Below, piece by piece: positions 1 to 7,357 of a stretch of 64,000 bases of DNA. Under the pieces are notes generated by a model. It was not told where the DNA came from and searched no databases. It was given only the letters and a program-made list of their open reading frames with translations. The stretch is from an uncultured Bacteroidales bacterium (lineage in GTDB: Bacteria; Bacteroidota; Bacteroidia; Bacteroidales; Muribaculaceae). The stretch's first letter is position 1; each line of letters begins with the position of its first letter. The stretch spans positions 1 to 64,000 of the forward strand of contig CADAFP010000023.1 of NCBI GenBank assembly GCA_902787185.1, given 5' to 3'. The translations under genes and the position numbers were made by a program.

Positions 1-135
1 AAGTTTTAGAGGCACTCTCAGGGGAGTCATTGATGAAAAATTCTTCCTTTTCAGACTCACTAGGATTTACGCCTGCCCCCACTAATTTTCCGCTGAGCCG
101 GAGTCACTGGTAAAACAGCGGCTCCCTCGTTTTTT
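1..135. other. Leading non-coding stretch
   Basis: Before the first repeat array I see no convincing gene, RNA gene or promoter. The sequence may be the 3' flank of a gene lying outside the window. A long minus-strand reading frame runs through 104-499, but it only translates the repeat arrays into Pro/Ser/His-rich low complexity and is not called. Confidence 0.4.
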
Positions 136-170
136 TATAGAAGCTATAGAAACTATAGAAGCTATAGAAG
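136..170. repeat. Intergenic 9-bp-period array, CTATAG core
   Basis: Four units of 9 bp read TATAGAAGC, TATAGAAAC, TATAGAAGC and TATAGAAG. The palindromic word CTATAG recurs at every unit boundary. The same period and core recur at 26704-26739, far away in the window, so this looks like a family rather than one slippage event. Confidence 0.85.
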
Positions 171-180
171 GGGGCGGGAA

Positions 181-288
181 ACGGATGGGACGGATGAGAC
201 GGAGGTAACGGACGGGACGGATGGAACGGAGGAAACGGATGTGACGGATGAGATGGATATAACGGATGGGATGGAGATAACGGATGGG
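181..288. repeat. Intergenic 9-bp-period array, ACGGATGNG units
   Basis: Twelve consecutive 9-bp units such as ACGGATGGG, ACGGATGAG, ACGGAGGTA and ACGGATGTG run without a phase break. Units differ but the period is exact. It lies directly after the CTATAG array and upstream of the promoter of the small secreted protein. Confidence 0.85.
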
Positions 289-369
289 AGTGATGTTGGG
301 TTTTTAAGGGGGGTGATGGGGGTGGCGGTTGCCATTTTTTTAGTAAAAAAAGAAAAATTTCTTTAAAGG

Positions 370-401
370 TTTGTGCGCTCCGAAAAATAGTTATAACTTT
401 G
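370..401 (+). promoter_or_regulatory. Bacteroidetes-type promoter of the small secreted protein
   Basis: TTTG at 370-373, a 20-bp spacer, then TAACTTTG at 394-401 matches the Bacteroidetes TTTG / TAnnTTTG consensus. The start codon at 419 lies 17 bp after the element, so the leader is very short. Confidence 0.7.
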
Positions 402-418
402 TTGATTGATTCAAAACG

Positions 419-748
419 ATGAAACGACTGTTGGCCATATTGACACTGGTACTCGCTCTGGGACTGGGAAATACCGTCCTGGCCGAGATTCAATGGCATG
501 AGACCAACCGTGAGGTGACGGGCAAGGTGCTGAATGACCCGAACACGAGCGATGGCGTGAAGATCTATGGCGGCAATGGGACAATCACGATTGTGACACC
601 CAAGCGCATCAATGTAAGGGTCTATACGATCTTGGGCCAGATGGTCTCACAGGCGACGCTGCAGCAAGGCACCAGCGAACTGCGATTGGGCTCGCGGGGC
701 ATCTATCTGGTCAGGATAGGCAACTTGACACAGAAGGTAGCCATTTAG
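419..748 (+). CDS. Small secreted protein made of a signal peptide and a T9SS-like tail
   Basis: The 109-residue product starts with a clear signal peptide (positive MKR, hydrophobic core, LAE cleavage region near residue 22). After a short linker it carries a segment from about residue 65 (VRVYTILGQMV ... GIYLVRIG) that has the pattern of type IX secretion C-terminal sorting domains: the xVYxxxGQ strand, a Gly-rich turn and a final VxI strand. No catalytic domain fits in between. It has its own promoter and stands alone before ilvE. It could be a mini T9SS cargo or the 3' remnant of a larger cargo gene. The domain reading is by pattern only. Confidence 0.7.
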   Translation: MKRLLAILTLVLALGLGNTVLAEIQWHETNREVTGKVLNDPNTSDGVKIYGGNGTITIVTPKRINVRVYTILGQMVSQATLQQGTSELRLGSRGIYLVRIGNLTQKVAI

Positions 749-823
749 CCGTTTCATCGCTTAAACGAAAGTAAATGACTAAAAAACCATTTAATAACCT
801 TAACTAAACATTAATAAAAGCGT

Positions 824-1852
824 ATGACTAATTTAGAGAACATTGACTGGGCACATCTGCCTTTTGGTTACATGAAGACCGATTACAACGTGCGCTGCAC
901 GTACAAGGACGGTAAGTGGGGTGAAATCGAAGTCACTCAGGACGAGACCGTGACCCTTCACATGGCCGCCAGCTGCCTGCACTATGGTCAGGAGATTTTT
1001 GAAGGTCTGAAGGCCTTCCGCGGTCAGGATGGCAAGATTCGTCTGTTCCGTCCCGACGAGAATGCCAAGCGCTTGCAGAACAGTGCACTTGGTATCAAGA
1101 TGCAGCCGCTTCCCGAGGATATCTTCCTGGAGATGTGCAAGAAGGTCGTTAAGCTCAACGAGCGCTTTATCCCGCCTTATGGCAGTGGCAGCTCGCTCTA
1201 CCTGCGTCCCGTTGAGATCGGTATCTCGCCCCGCGTTGGTGTGAACCCCGCCGATGAATATACGGTAATCATCTTTGTTACCCCCGTTGGCCCGTACTTC
1301 AAGGAGGGCTTCCACTGCACCAAGGTCGCTGTTTACCGCGAGTATGACCGTGCCGCTCCCTGCGGTACCGGCCGTTGGAAAGTCGGTGGTAACTACGCTG
1401 CCGGTATGGGCGCTACCGCCCGTGCTAAGGAGGCTGGCTTCAGCGCAGCCCTGTTCTTGGATCCCAAGGAGAAGAAGTATCTGGACGAGTGCGGTCCCGC
1501 CAACTTCTTCATCATCAAGGGTAACAGCTATATCACCCCGAAGTCGGGTTCTATCCTGCCTTCAATCACCAACATGAGCCTCCAGCAGATTGCCCGTGAC
1601 CTGGGTATGGATGTTGAGGCCCGTCCCATCCCCCTCGAGGAGCTTGCCGAGGCCGACGAGGCTGCCGAGTGCGGCACCGCTGCCGTTACCGCTCCCATCA
1701 GCGAGGTGGTAGATATGGACAAGGATGTTCACTATGTCATCAGCAAGGACGGTAAGGTTGGCCCGAAGGTTACCGCACTGTACAACCGCCTGCGCGCCAT
1801 CCAGATGGGCGACTATCCCGACGAGCACGGCTGGGTAGTCTTTGTGGACTAA
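824..1852 (+). CDS. ilvE: Branched-chain amino acid aminotransferase
   Basis: This cytoplasmic PLP enzyme transfers amino groups between glutamate and the 2-keto acids of leucine, isoleucine and valine, the last step of their synthesis. The 342-residue length suits the longer, eukaryote-like BCAT branch. Visible landmarks are the N-terminal GQEIFEGLKAFRG segment, the phosphate-binding LYLRPVEIG region, and the PLP lysine in GRWKVGGNYAAG at about residue 186. The ATG at 824 gives the usual N terminus. The HD-domain gene follows after 14 bp on the same strand, so the two are probably co-transcribed. I could not place its promoter with confidence. Confidence 0.96.
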   Translation: MTNLENIDWAHLPFGYMKTDYNVRCTYKDGKWGEIEVTQDETVTLHMAASCLHYGQEIFEGLKAFRGQDGKIRLFRPDENAKRLQNSALGIKMQPLPEDIFLEMCKKVVKLNERFIPPYGSGSSLYLRPVEIGISPRVGVNPADEYTVIIFVTPVGPYFKEGFHCTKVAVYREYDRAAPCGTGRWKVGGNYAAGMGATARAKEAGFSAALFLDPKEKKYLDECGPANFFIIKGNSYITPKSGSILPSITNMSLQQIARDLGMDVEARPIPLEELAEADEAAECGTAAVTAPISEVVDMDKDVHYVISKDGKVGPKVTALYNRLRAIQMGDYPDEHGWVVFVD

Positions 1853-1866
1853 TCCCCTGCAGGACA

Positions 1867-2436
1867 ATGCTGGATTGCTTATCCATCATCCAACGATACT
1901 ACACACCCGGTAATGACGATTACCGGGTGTTGGTTCTTCATAGCCGTCAGGTGGCAGACCTGGCTGTTGCCCTCGCGCAGCGCCTTATCGACCGTGGTGT
2001 GCCCATCGACATCGAGTTTGTGGAGGAGGCCGCCATGCTGCACGACATCGGCATGTGCCGCACCGACGCTCCTGGCATTCACTGCCACGGCACCGAGCCT
2101 TATATCCTGCACGGCATCATCGGCCGCAAGATGCTCGACGGCATGGGCCTTTTTCGCCACGGCCGCGTGTGTGAACGCCACACGGGCACTGGTCTCACCG
2201 CTGCCGAAATCATCGCCGAGGGGCTTCCCATCGACCCGCCGCGTGACCTGCTGCCCGAGAGCCTTGAGGAGAAAGTCGTCTGCTATGCCGACAAGTTCTT
2301 CTCCAAGAGCCGTCCCGATGAGGGCGCCAGGACCATTGAACGCACTCGCCAGTCGCTGGCCAAGTTCGGCGGCGATACCTTGGCACGTTTTGACGAGATG
2401 GTCTCCCTGTTTGGCGATCCTGCCGAACTTGCCTGA
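1867..2436 (+). CDS. HD-domain phosphohydrolase-like protein
   Basis: The 189-residue protein is a stand-alone HD domain. The metal-binding motifs are VLHSRQVADLA near residue 25, the defining HD pair in AAMLHDIGM at about residues 56-57, and later His residues in HGIIGRKML and ERHTGTG. Such proteins hydrolyse phosphomonoesters or nucleotides, but the substrate here is unknown. The final helix is typical of small bacterial HD proteins. It follows ilvE by 14 bp and converges on rpsO, with a shared hairpin terminator between them. Confidence 0.85.
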   Translation: MLDCLSIIQRYYTPGNDDYRVLVLHSRQVADLAVALAQRLIDRGVPIDIEFVEEAAMLHDIGMCRTDAPGIHCHGTEPYILHGIIGRKMLDGMGLFRHGRVCERHTGTGLTAAEIIAEGLPIDPPRDLLPESLEEKVVCYADKFFSKSRPDEGARTIERTRQSLAKFGGDTLARFDEMVSLFGDPAELA

Positions 2437-2460
2437 TACTTTTTTTAGAAGCGAAAAAAC

Positions 2461-2499
2461 GAAACACCGTTGCGGCCCATAGTGGTGCAACGGTGTTTC
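2461..2499. terminator. Bidirectional hairpin terminator between the HD gene and rpsO
   Basis: GAAACACCGTTGC (2461-2473) and its exact reverse complement (2487-2499) form a perfect 13-bp stem. On the minus strand it is followed by CGTTTTTTC, a good intrinsic terminator for rpsO. On the plus strand the T run is weaker. Confidence 0.8.
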
Positions 2500-2530
2500 T
2501 TGTAGAGTTTCTTGTACTCGCTGATGTGGA

Positions 2531-2764
2531 TTACTTGCGGATACCCAGCTCCTTCTTGGCGATGAGCTCACGGTAACGGTTGATGTCCTTGCGCATCAGG
2601 TAATCGAGCAATTTGCGACGCTTACCTACCAACATCTTGAGTGCACGCTGAGTCGTATGATCCTTCTTGTTGACCTTCAAGTGCTCGGTCAAGTGGGCAA
2701 TACGGTATGAGAATAATGCTATCTGGGCCTCGGGAGAATTCGTAAAAGCGGTGCAAAGATACAA
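2531..2764 (-). CDS. rpsO: 30S ribosomal protein S15, N-terminally truncated
   Basis: From the codons for [13 protein letters not shown] to the final KKELGIRK the product is clearly S15, including the HLTEHLK and [10 protein letters not shown] stretches that contact 16S rRNA. The first 20 or so residues of S15, holding helix 1, are absent. The conserved core begins at 2743, only 10 bp after a promoter-like TATCTTTG (2754-2761, minus strand). There is therefore no room for a normal leader, an ATG and the missing helix. The upstream frame stays open to a TTG at 2824 but translates the promoter and overlaps tatD. A TTG at 2764 would give about 77 residues. It may be a real deletion, a decayed copy or an assembly join. 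The family call is sure, the start is not. Confidence 0.75.
   Translation of the reverse strand: MYLCTAFTNSPEAQIALFSYRIAHLTEHLKVNKKDHTTQRALKMLVGKRRKLLDYLMRKDINRYRELIAKKELGIRK
2754..2761 (-). promoter_or_regulatory. Promoter -7 element TATCTTTG in front of rpsO
   Basis: The plus strand reads CAAAGATA, that is TATCTTTG on the minus strand, a perfect TAnnTTTG element. Transcription would start near 2747, almost at the first recognisable S15 codon (2743). This placement is what exposes the missing 5' end of rpsO. Confidence 0.6.
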
Positions 2765-2816
2765 CCATTTTTTGAAATAGCGGCACTTTTTAGCAAATAT
2801 TTTCCTAAAAACTTGG

Positions 2817-3593
2817 TTATACAAGCCCTGGCAGGTTGAACAGGCGCTGAGCGTTGCGGTCGGTAGCGTCGCTGACGGCCTCAGGAGTGACGCCTAATTG
2901 CCTGGCGATGAAGTCGTTGATGTGCGGGATAAAGGCACTCTCGTTGCGCTTGCCACGGTGGGGCATAGGCGTGAGATAGGGGGCATCAGTCTCCAGCAGG
3001 AGCCTGTCGAGTCCTATGGCGGGCAACAGAGCCGGCACGGTGCTTTTCTTGAAGGTGACTACGCCGTTAACGCCAAAGTAGAAATCACCGCGCTGGCGCA
3101 CACGCTCGACATCGGCAGGAGTTTCTGCAAAGCAGTGGAACACGCCAGGTGGCACGGGGCAGTCCAAGTGATTGATGACGTCAAGTATGTCGTCAAGAGC
3201 CTCACGGCAATGGATGATGAACGGCACTCCCAACTCGTGGCACCAGTGCAGTTGGATGTCAAGGGCATGGCGCTGCTGCTCCCGCCAAGTCTTGTCCCAA
3301 TACAGGTCGATGCCAATCTCACCGATGGCAACGATGGGGTACTGGTCAAGCATGGGGCGCATCTTGCCGAGCACGTCAAGGTAGTCGTCTTGAACATCCT
3401 CGGGGTGCAGGCCCAGCGTCATGGAGATGTAGTCGGGGTACTGCTCATGCAGCGCGGCAAGACGCGGCACGCTCTCCAGATTCTCGTTGGGAAGGATAAT
3501 GTGGCGCACACCCGCCTTACGGGCACGCTCGACAACGGCATCGCGGTCCTCGTCAAAGGCGTCGCAATAGATGTGTGAATGACTGTCGATCAT
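2817..3593 (-). CDS. tatD: TatD-family metal-dependent hydrolase
   Basis: The 258-residue TIM-barrel protein belongs to the TatD DNase family. The metal ligands are visible: HSH at residues 5-7, the Glu of the [12 protein letters not shown] segment, HCREA, the VFHCFAET histidine, and the Asp of [11 protein letters not shown]. Family members have 3'-5' exonuclease or deoxyribonuclease activity and act in the cytoplasm. Length and start are normal for the family. It sits 9 bp downstream of the polyprenyl synthase gene on the same strand, as part of a run of four minus-strand genes reaching back to 5559. Confidence 0.93.
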   Translation of the reverse strand: MIDSHSHIYCDAFDEDRDAVVERARKAGVRHIILPNENLESVPRLAALHEQYPDYISMTLGLHPEDVQDDYLDVLGKMRPMLDQYPIVAIGEIGIDLYWDKTWREQQRHALDIQLHWCHELGVPFIIHCREALDDILDVINHLDCPVPPGVFHCFAETPADVERVRQRGDFYFGVNGVVTFKKSTVPALLPAIGLDRLLLETDAPYLTPMPHRGKRNESAFIPHINDFIARQLGVTPEAVSDATDRNAQRLFNLPGLV

Positions 3594-3602
3594 AATTCCT
3601 GC

Positions 3603-4568
3603 TTAGAACACACGGCCGGCTAGGCGGTTGGATAGAGCGATGAAAGCTTGCTTGTCGTCGTCACTCATCTTGACCTGGGAGAAGGCTGCCAGGGCGAGGT
3701 CGTTATAGTGGGTGATGGCGTCTTCGGCAAGCTGGCGCACGCCAAGCCGCTCATACAGGGCTGTGACGCCAGCCACCTTGTCCTCGCGAGAAGAGAATGG
3801 GTCGTTAAGCCAGTGCCGCAACTCGTTGGCATCGTCGCCTTGGGCCAGTTGCATGGTGTTGATGAGCAGGATAGTCTTCTTGTTGTTCATGATGTCCCCG
3901 CCGATTTCCTTGCCGAAGGTCTTGGGGTCGCCCCACACGTCGAGCACGTCGTCACGCAACTGGAAGGCGAGTCCCATATTGACACCCGCCTGGTAGAGCA
4001 GGTCGGCCTGGTCCTCGTCAGCGTTGGCGACGAGAGCTCCTGTCTTGAGGGCGCAGCCTAAGAGTACCGAGGTCTTCAGCCTGATCATGTTGATATATTC
4101 CTCGACGGTGACGTCGTTGCGGTACTCGTAGTCCATGTCCCACTGCTGCCCCTCATAGATCTCGATGGCGGTTTTGTTGAATAGGTCCATAATGGGCCAG
4201 CATGCGCAGCGTGCGATATACTGTGTGGCGATGGTCAGCATCGTATCGCCGCTCAAGATGGCCGTGTTGTCGTTCCAGCGGCGGTGCACGGTGGTTTTAC
4301 CGCGGCGTACGTCGGCATTGTCCATCACGTCGTCGTGCAGCAGGGTGAAGTTATGGAACATCTCCAGACCGACAGCCGCATCGATAGCCTTGGCCGTTTC
4401 GCCGCCCATCGCGTCACACGCCATGAGGGTGAGTACAGGGCGAACGCGTTTTCCTCCCAACGCCATGTGATAGGCGATGGGTTCGTAAAGCTGGCTGGGC
4501 TCAGCAGGGTAGGGGATGTTGGCGATAGCCTGATTGACTAACTCGAGATACTCTTGGAATGTCTTCAT
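3603..4568 (-). CDS. Polyprenyl (isoprenyl) diphosphate synthase
   Basis: A trans-isoprenyl diphosphate synthase of 321 residues that chains isopentenyl diphosphate onto an allylic primer. It has both aspartate-rich motifs: DDVMD at 79-83 and DDVLD at 206-210. GGKRVRP at 38-44 binds the substrate diphosphate. The product probably feeds menaquinone side-chain or undecaprenyl-type pools, but chain length cannot be read off with certainty. ispH, which makes its substrate, is encoded about 2 kb away on the other strand. The gap to tatD is 9 bp and to the upstream lipoprotein 5 bp, so an operon is likely. Confidence 0.93.
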   Translation of the reverse strand: MKTFQEYLELVNQAIANIPYPAEPSQLYEPIAYHMALGGKRVRPVLTLMACDAMGGETAKAIDAAVGLEMFHNFTLLHDDVMDNADVRRGKTTVHRRWNDNTAILSGDTMLTIATQYIARCACWPIMDLFNKTAIEIYEGQQWDMDYEYRNDVTVEEYINMIRLKTSVLLGCALKTGALVANADEDQADLLYQAGVNMGLAFQLRDDVLDVWGDPKTFGKEIGGDIMNNKKTILLINTMQLAQGDDANELRHWLNDPFSSREDKVAGVTALYERLGVRQLAEDAITHYNDLALAAFSQVKMSDDDKQAFIALSNRLAGRVF

Positions 4569-4573
4569 ATCAT

Positions 4574-5245
4574 TTAGTTTACGGTTTTATTCTTTTTCTT
4601 CAGTCCAGCGCGATAGGCATTCTCAAAGGTTTGGAAGTCGGCTGGAGTGTACATCCCGCGCAGCATGTTGATGCGCGCGTTGATGTCGTTGGTGTCGGCA
4701 TCGGGCTGGTTTGCATCATCAGCAAGGGCGGTGCCCAAGGCTGCGGGCCGCGAGGACTGTACGTACACGTTCATCTGCTCGCGCATCGAGAAACCATCGA
4801 CGATGGCCTGCAGTGTGCTGTCAAATACTTCGGCATGACGCTGGTAGCCAATGGTATAGCACAGCCAATGGATGAGTGCAAGGTAGTCCGAAGCCGAATC
4901 GGTGTCAAATTGCCGTTTCATCAGCAGGTCCACCATGGGAGGCGCCTTGAGTTGGGCGAGTTCACGCGGGGAAAGCACGATGATATGTGCGGCCTGCGTC
5001 AGTGAGTCGCGCCCGTCGTCGAGCAGCACGCTGGCAAAAGCGCGGTTGGCCGCCTTTGTCTCCCACGGCCAGAACAGGCTGTCTCCACGCAGGGCATTGA
5101 AGCGCTCTACCGCTTGCCGCATCGCCACAGTGTCGCCCCAAGCGGCAAGGAATTGGCGTCCTGCCGCCTCGCCCCGCTTGCTGGCGCCGTCACAGGCGGT
5201 CAGCAACAACATCAGGCCTAACAGTATTAATGGCAATCGTTTCAT
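4574..5245 (-). CDS. Predicted lipoprotein of unknown function
   Basis: A 223-residue product with a lipoprotein signal (hydrophobic segment followed by LLTAC, lipidated Cys18). The mature part is helical with no motif I can name. It overlaps the next upstream small lipoprotein gene by 4 bp and is followed after 5 bp by the polyprenyl synthase gene, so it is translationally linked to both. The function is unknown. Confidence 0.75.
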   Translation of the reverse strand: MKRLPLILLGLMLLLTACDGASKRGEAAGRQFLAAWGDTVAMRQAVERFNALRGDSLFWPWETKAANRAFASVLLDDGRDSLTQAAHIIVLSPRELAQLKAPPMVDLLMKRQFDTDSASDYLALIHWLCYTIGYQRHAEVFDSTLQAIVDGFSMREQMNVYVQSSRPAALGTALADDANQPDADTNDINARINMLRGMYTPADFQTFENAYRAGLKKKNKTVN

Positions 5246-5559
5246 TTCTCGTTGTCGGGGAATATGGAGTTGTACAATGGACGATCCTTCTCCTTGAGAT
5301 AGGAGCGGAACGCCTCGTCAAAGGCGCGTACTGCCGCTGAATCCCGCTTGAGTGCATACACGCTCTGCTTGGCCTTGGCGTCCATCACCGCACGCTCCAT
5401 CGACATCGTGTCGGTATGGTCCACCGCCACCAGGGCCGCTGCGGCTCTCATGCCACTGTCGCGCGCCTCGGCGTCCAGCGGCGACTTCTTTTCGGTACAA
5501 CCTCCCAAAAGCAGCGTTATAGCAGTCACGGTATATAAGAGATATCTCATAGCATTCAA
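5242..5559 (-). CDS. Small predicted lipoprotein
   Basis: A 105-residue product starting [10 protein letters not shown] with a lipobox LLGGC (Cys21). Translation could instead start at the second Met. The rest is short, charged and helical, with the same run of acidic and aromatic residues near the C terminus (FRSYLKEKD) that one sees in its larger neighbour. It overlaps the downstream lipoprotein by 4 bp (ATGA-type) and heads the lipoprotein-isoprenoid-tatD run. I do not recognise a family. Confidence 0.65.
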   Translation of the reverse strand: MNAMRYLLYTVTAITLLLGGCTEKKSPLDAEARDSGMRAAAALVAVDHTDTMSMERAVMDAKAKQSVYALKRDSAAVRAFDEAFRSYLKEKDRPLYNSIFPDNEK

Positions 5560-5626
5560 TCGCTTATTTGTGGCGCAAACTTACAAAAAAAGTCTCAATC
5601 TACTGCACTGTTTGAGTGCAAATGTG

Positions 5627-5634
5627 TATCTTTG
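5627..5634 (+). promoter_or_regulatory. Promoter -7 element of cmk
   Basis: TATCTTTG lies 37 bp before the cmk ATG and diverges from the lipoprotein gene that starts at 5559. No TTTG sits at the ideal distance upstream, so the -33 element is uncertain. Confidence 0.6.
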
Positions 5635-5671
5635 TCCCCAGATAATCAACATTAAATTGGTAACAACAGCA

Positions 5672-6367
5672 ATGAAAAAGATTACGATAGCCATTGACGG
5701 TCATTCGTCGACGGGCAAGAGCACGATGGCCAAGGTGCTGGCACGACGCATCGGATACGCCTATGTGGACACTGGGGCGATGTACCGGGCTGTGACGTTA
5801 TATGCCCTGCGCAACAAGCTCATCAAGGGTGAAAAGGTGGACGAGAAGGCCCTCAAGGAGCACCTCAAGCGCGGTGACATCACCATCACCTTCCGCCCCA
5901 CCAAGGAGGGTAAGAGCGTGACTGTGCTCAACGGCAAGAACGTGGAACGCTACATCCGCTCGATGCGCGTGAGCAACGTGGTGAGCGTTATCGCCGCCAT
6001 CGGTTTTGTGCGCAAGGCGATGGTCAAGCAGCAGCAGGCCATGGGCAAGGACAAGGGCCTTGTGATGGATGGCCGCGACATCGGCACCGTGGTGTTCCCC
6101 GACGCCGAGATGAAGGTGTTTGCCACGGCAAGTGCCCAGGTGCGTGCCCAACGTCGCTTTGACGAGCTGCGTGCCAAGGGTGACACCACCACGACGTTTG
6201 AGGAGGTGCTGGCCAACGTCACCGAGCGCGACCGCATTGACAGCACGCGCAAGGAAAGCCCCCTGCGCCAGGCCGATGATGCCGTGGTGCTCGATAATTC
6301 CAACATGACGATGGCTGAGCAGGATGAATGGCTGTACCAGCTATACCTGGAGAGAGCGAAGAGTTAA
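5672..6367 (+). CDS. cmk: Cytidylate kinase
   Basis: This enzyme phosphorylates CMP and dCMP to the diphosphates with ATP in the cytoplasm. The P-loop [12 protein letters not shown] spans about residues 7-18. Also visible are the nucleotide-binding [12 protein letters not shown] segment and the [14 protein letters not shown] motif. The ATG at 5672 gives a standard 231-residue protein; the frame is open further upstream, but that part covers the promoter. The stop codon lies inside the 7-bp array that separates cmk from ispH, and both genes read in the same direction. Confidence 0.95.
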   Translation: MKKITIAIDGHSSTGKSTMAKVLARRIGYAYVDTGAMYRAVTLYALRNKLIKGEKVDEKALKEHLKRGDITITFRPTKEGKSVTVLNGKNVERYIRSMRVSNVVSVIAAIGFVRKAMVKQQQAMGKDKGLVMDGRDIGTVVFPDAEMKVFATASAQVRAQRRFDELRAKGDTTTTFEEVLANVTERDRIDSTRKESPLRQADDAVVLDNSNMTMAEQDEWLYQLYLERAKS

Positions 6368-6418
6368 CAGTTAACAGTTAATAGATAATAGATATTAGAT
6401 AATAGATATTAGATATTT
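6363..6418. repeat. Intergenic 7-bp-period array between cmk and ispH
   Basis: Eight units of exactly 7 bp: GTTAACA twice, GTTAATA, then GATAATA and GATATTA alternating, ending GATATTT. The palindrome GTTAAC is the core of the first units. The array starts at the cmk stop codon (TAA within the first unit) and ends 18 bp before the ispH ATG. Confidence 0.9.
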
Positions 6419-6436
6419 TGGGCTTAAGGGTTGGCA

Positions 6437-7312
6437 ATGGCTGTGATTGAGGTCGATAAGGGCTCGGGATTCTGCTTTGGGGTGACGACTGCCATTCGTA
6501 AAGCAGAGGAGGAACTTGACAACACGGGACATCTGTATTGCCTGGGCGATATCGTGCATAATACGGCCGAGGTGGAGCGTCTTGCCAATCGTGGCTTGGA
6601 AACCATCACCCATGAGCAGTTGGAGCACTTGCATGACGTGAAAGTGCTGCTGCGTGCCCATGGAGAGCCTCCCGAGACTTACGAGACCGCTCGCCGCAAC
6701 CGCATCGACATCATTGACGCCACCTGCCCAGTGGTGCTGAAGCTGCAACAGCGCATCAATGCCACCTTTACCGCTGCCGAAGCCGGTAAACCCTCACCGC
6801 AGATCGTCATCTACGGCAAGCGTGGCCATGCCGAGGTGCTGGGACTGGTGGGGCAGACGCAAGGCCGTGCCACAGTCATCGAGAACATCGACGAACTTGA
6901 CAAAATCGACTATACGCGCGACATCTACCTCTACTCACAGACCACCAAGAGCGTGCAGGAGTTTGGACGCATCGTCGAGGAAATCAAGCGTAGGGTGGGC
7001 GAGGGCGTGACCTTCCGCAGTTTTGACACCATCTGCCGTTCGGTCGCTAACCGCATCCCGCAGATACGCGAATTTGCCTCTCAGCATGAACTCATCCTGT
7101 TTGTCAGCGGTGCCAAGAGCAGCAATGGACGCATCCTGTTCGCCGAGTGTAAGGACGCCAATCCCAATTCGTACCTGATCAGTGGCGAGGGGGACATCGA
7201 TCCGTCATGGCTTGAGGGCAAGGAGCGTATCGGCATCTGCGGAGCGACATCCACACCCCGTTGGCTCATGCAGCGTGTGAGCGATGCCGTCCAGAAACTG
7301 ACTGAATCATAA
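6437..7312 (+). CDS. ispH: 4-hydroxy-3-methylbut-2-enyl diphosphate reductase
   Basis: The last enzyme of the MEP isoprenoid pathway, an iron-sulfur protein that reduces HMBPP to isopentenyl and dimethylallyl diphosphate. All three cluster cysteines are present: Cys13 in GFCFGV, Cys97 in ATCPVV and Cys200 in TICRSV. RAHGEPP and the SGAKSSNG segment are the substrate-binding parts. The ATG at 6437 gives the usual MAVIEVDKG start of a 291-residue protein; a TTG six bases earlier is less likely. Its product is the substrate of the polyprenyl synthase encoded nearby. Confidence 0.96.
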   Translation: MAVIEVDKGSGFCFGVTTAIRKAEEELDNTGHLYCLGDIVHNTAEVERLANRGLETITHEQLEHLHDVKVLLRAHGEPPETYETARRNRIDIIDATCPVVLKLQQRINATFTAAEAGKPSPQIVIYGKRGHAEVLGLVGQTQGRATVIENIDELDKIDYTRDIYLYSQTTKSVQEFGRIVEEIKRRVGEGVTFRSFDTICRSVANRIPQIREFASQHELILFVSGAKSSNGRILFAECKDANPNSYLISGEGDIDPSWLEGKERIGICGATSTPRWLMQRVSDAVQKLTES

Positions 7313-7316
7313 AAAC

Positions 7317-7351
7317 GCTAAAAGCTACCAGCTGATAGCTAAAAGCAAAAA
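7317..7351. repeat. Intergenic 7-bp-period array after ispH
   Basis: Five 7-bp units, GCTAAAA, GCTACCA, GCTGATA, GCTAAAA and GCAAAAA, fill the space between the ispH stop (7312) and the next ATG (7358). The junctions carry the palindrome AGCT. Phase is exact throughout. Confidence 0.8.
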
Positions 7352-7357
7352 TAATAT

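Noticed and set aside
104-499. Minus-strand frame of 131 codons rich in Pro, Ser and His
   Set aside because: It is the complement of the 9-bp arrays and overlaps the promoter and start of the secreted protein gene. No family features.
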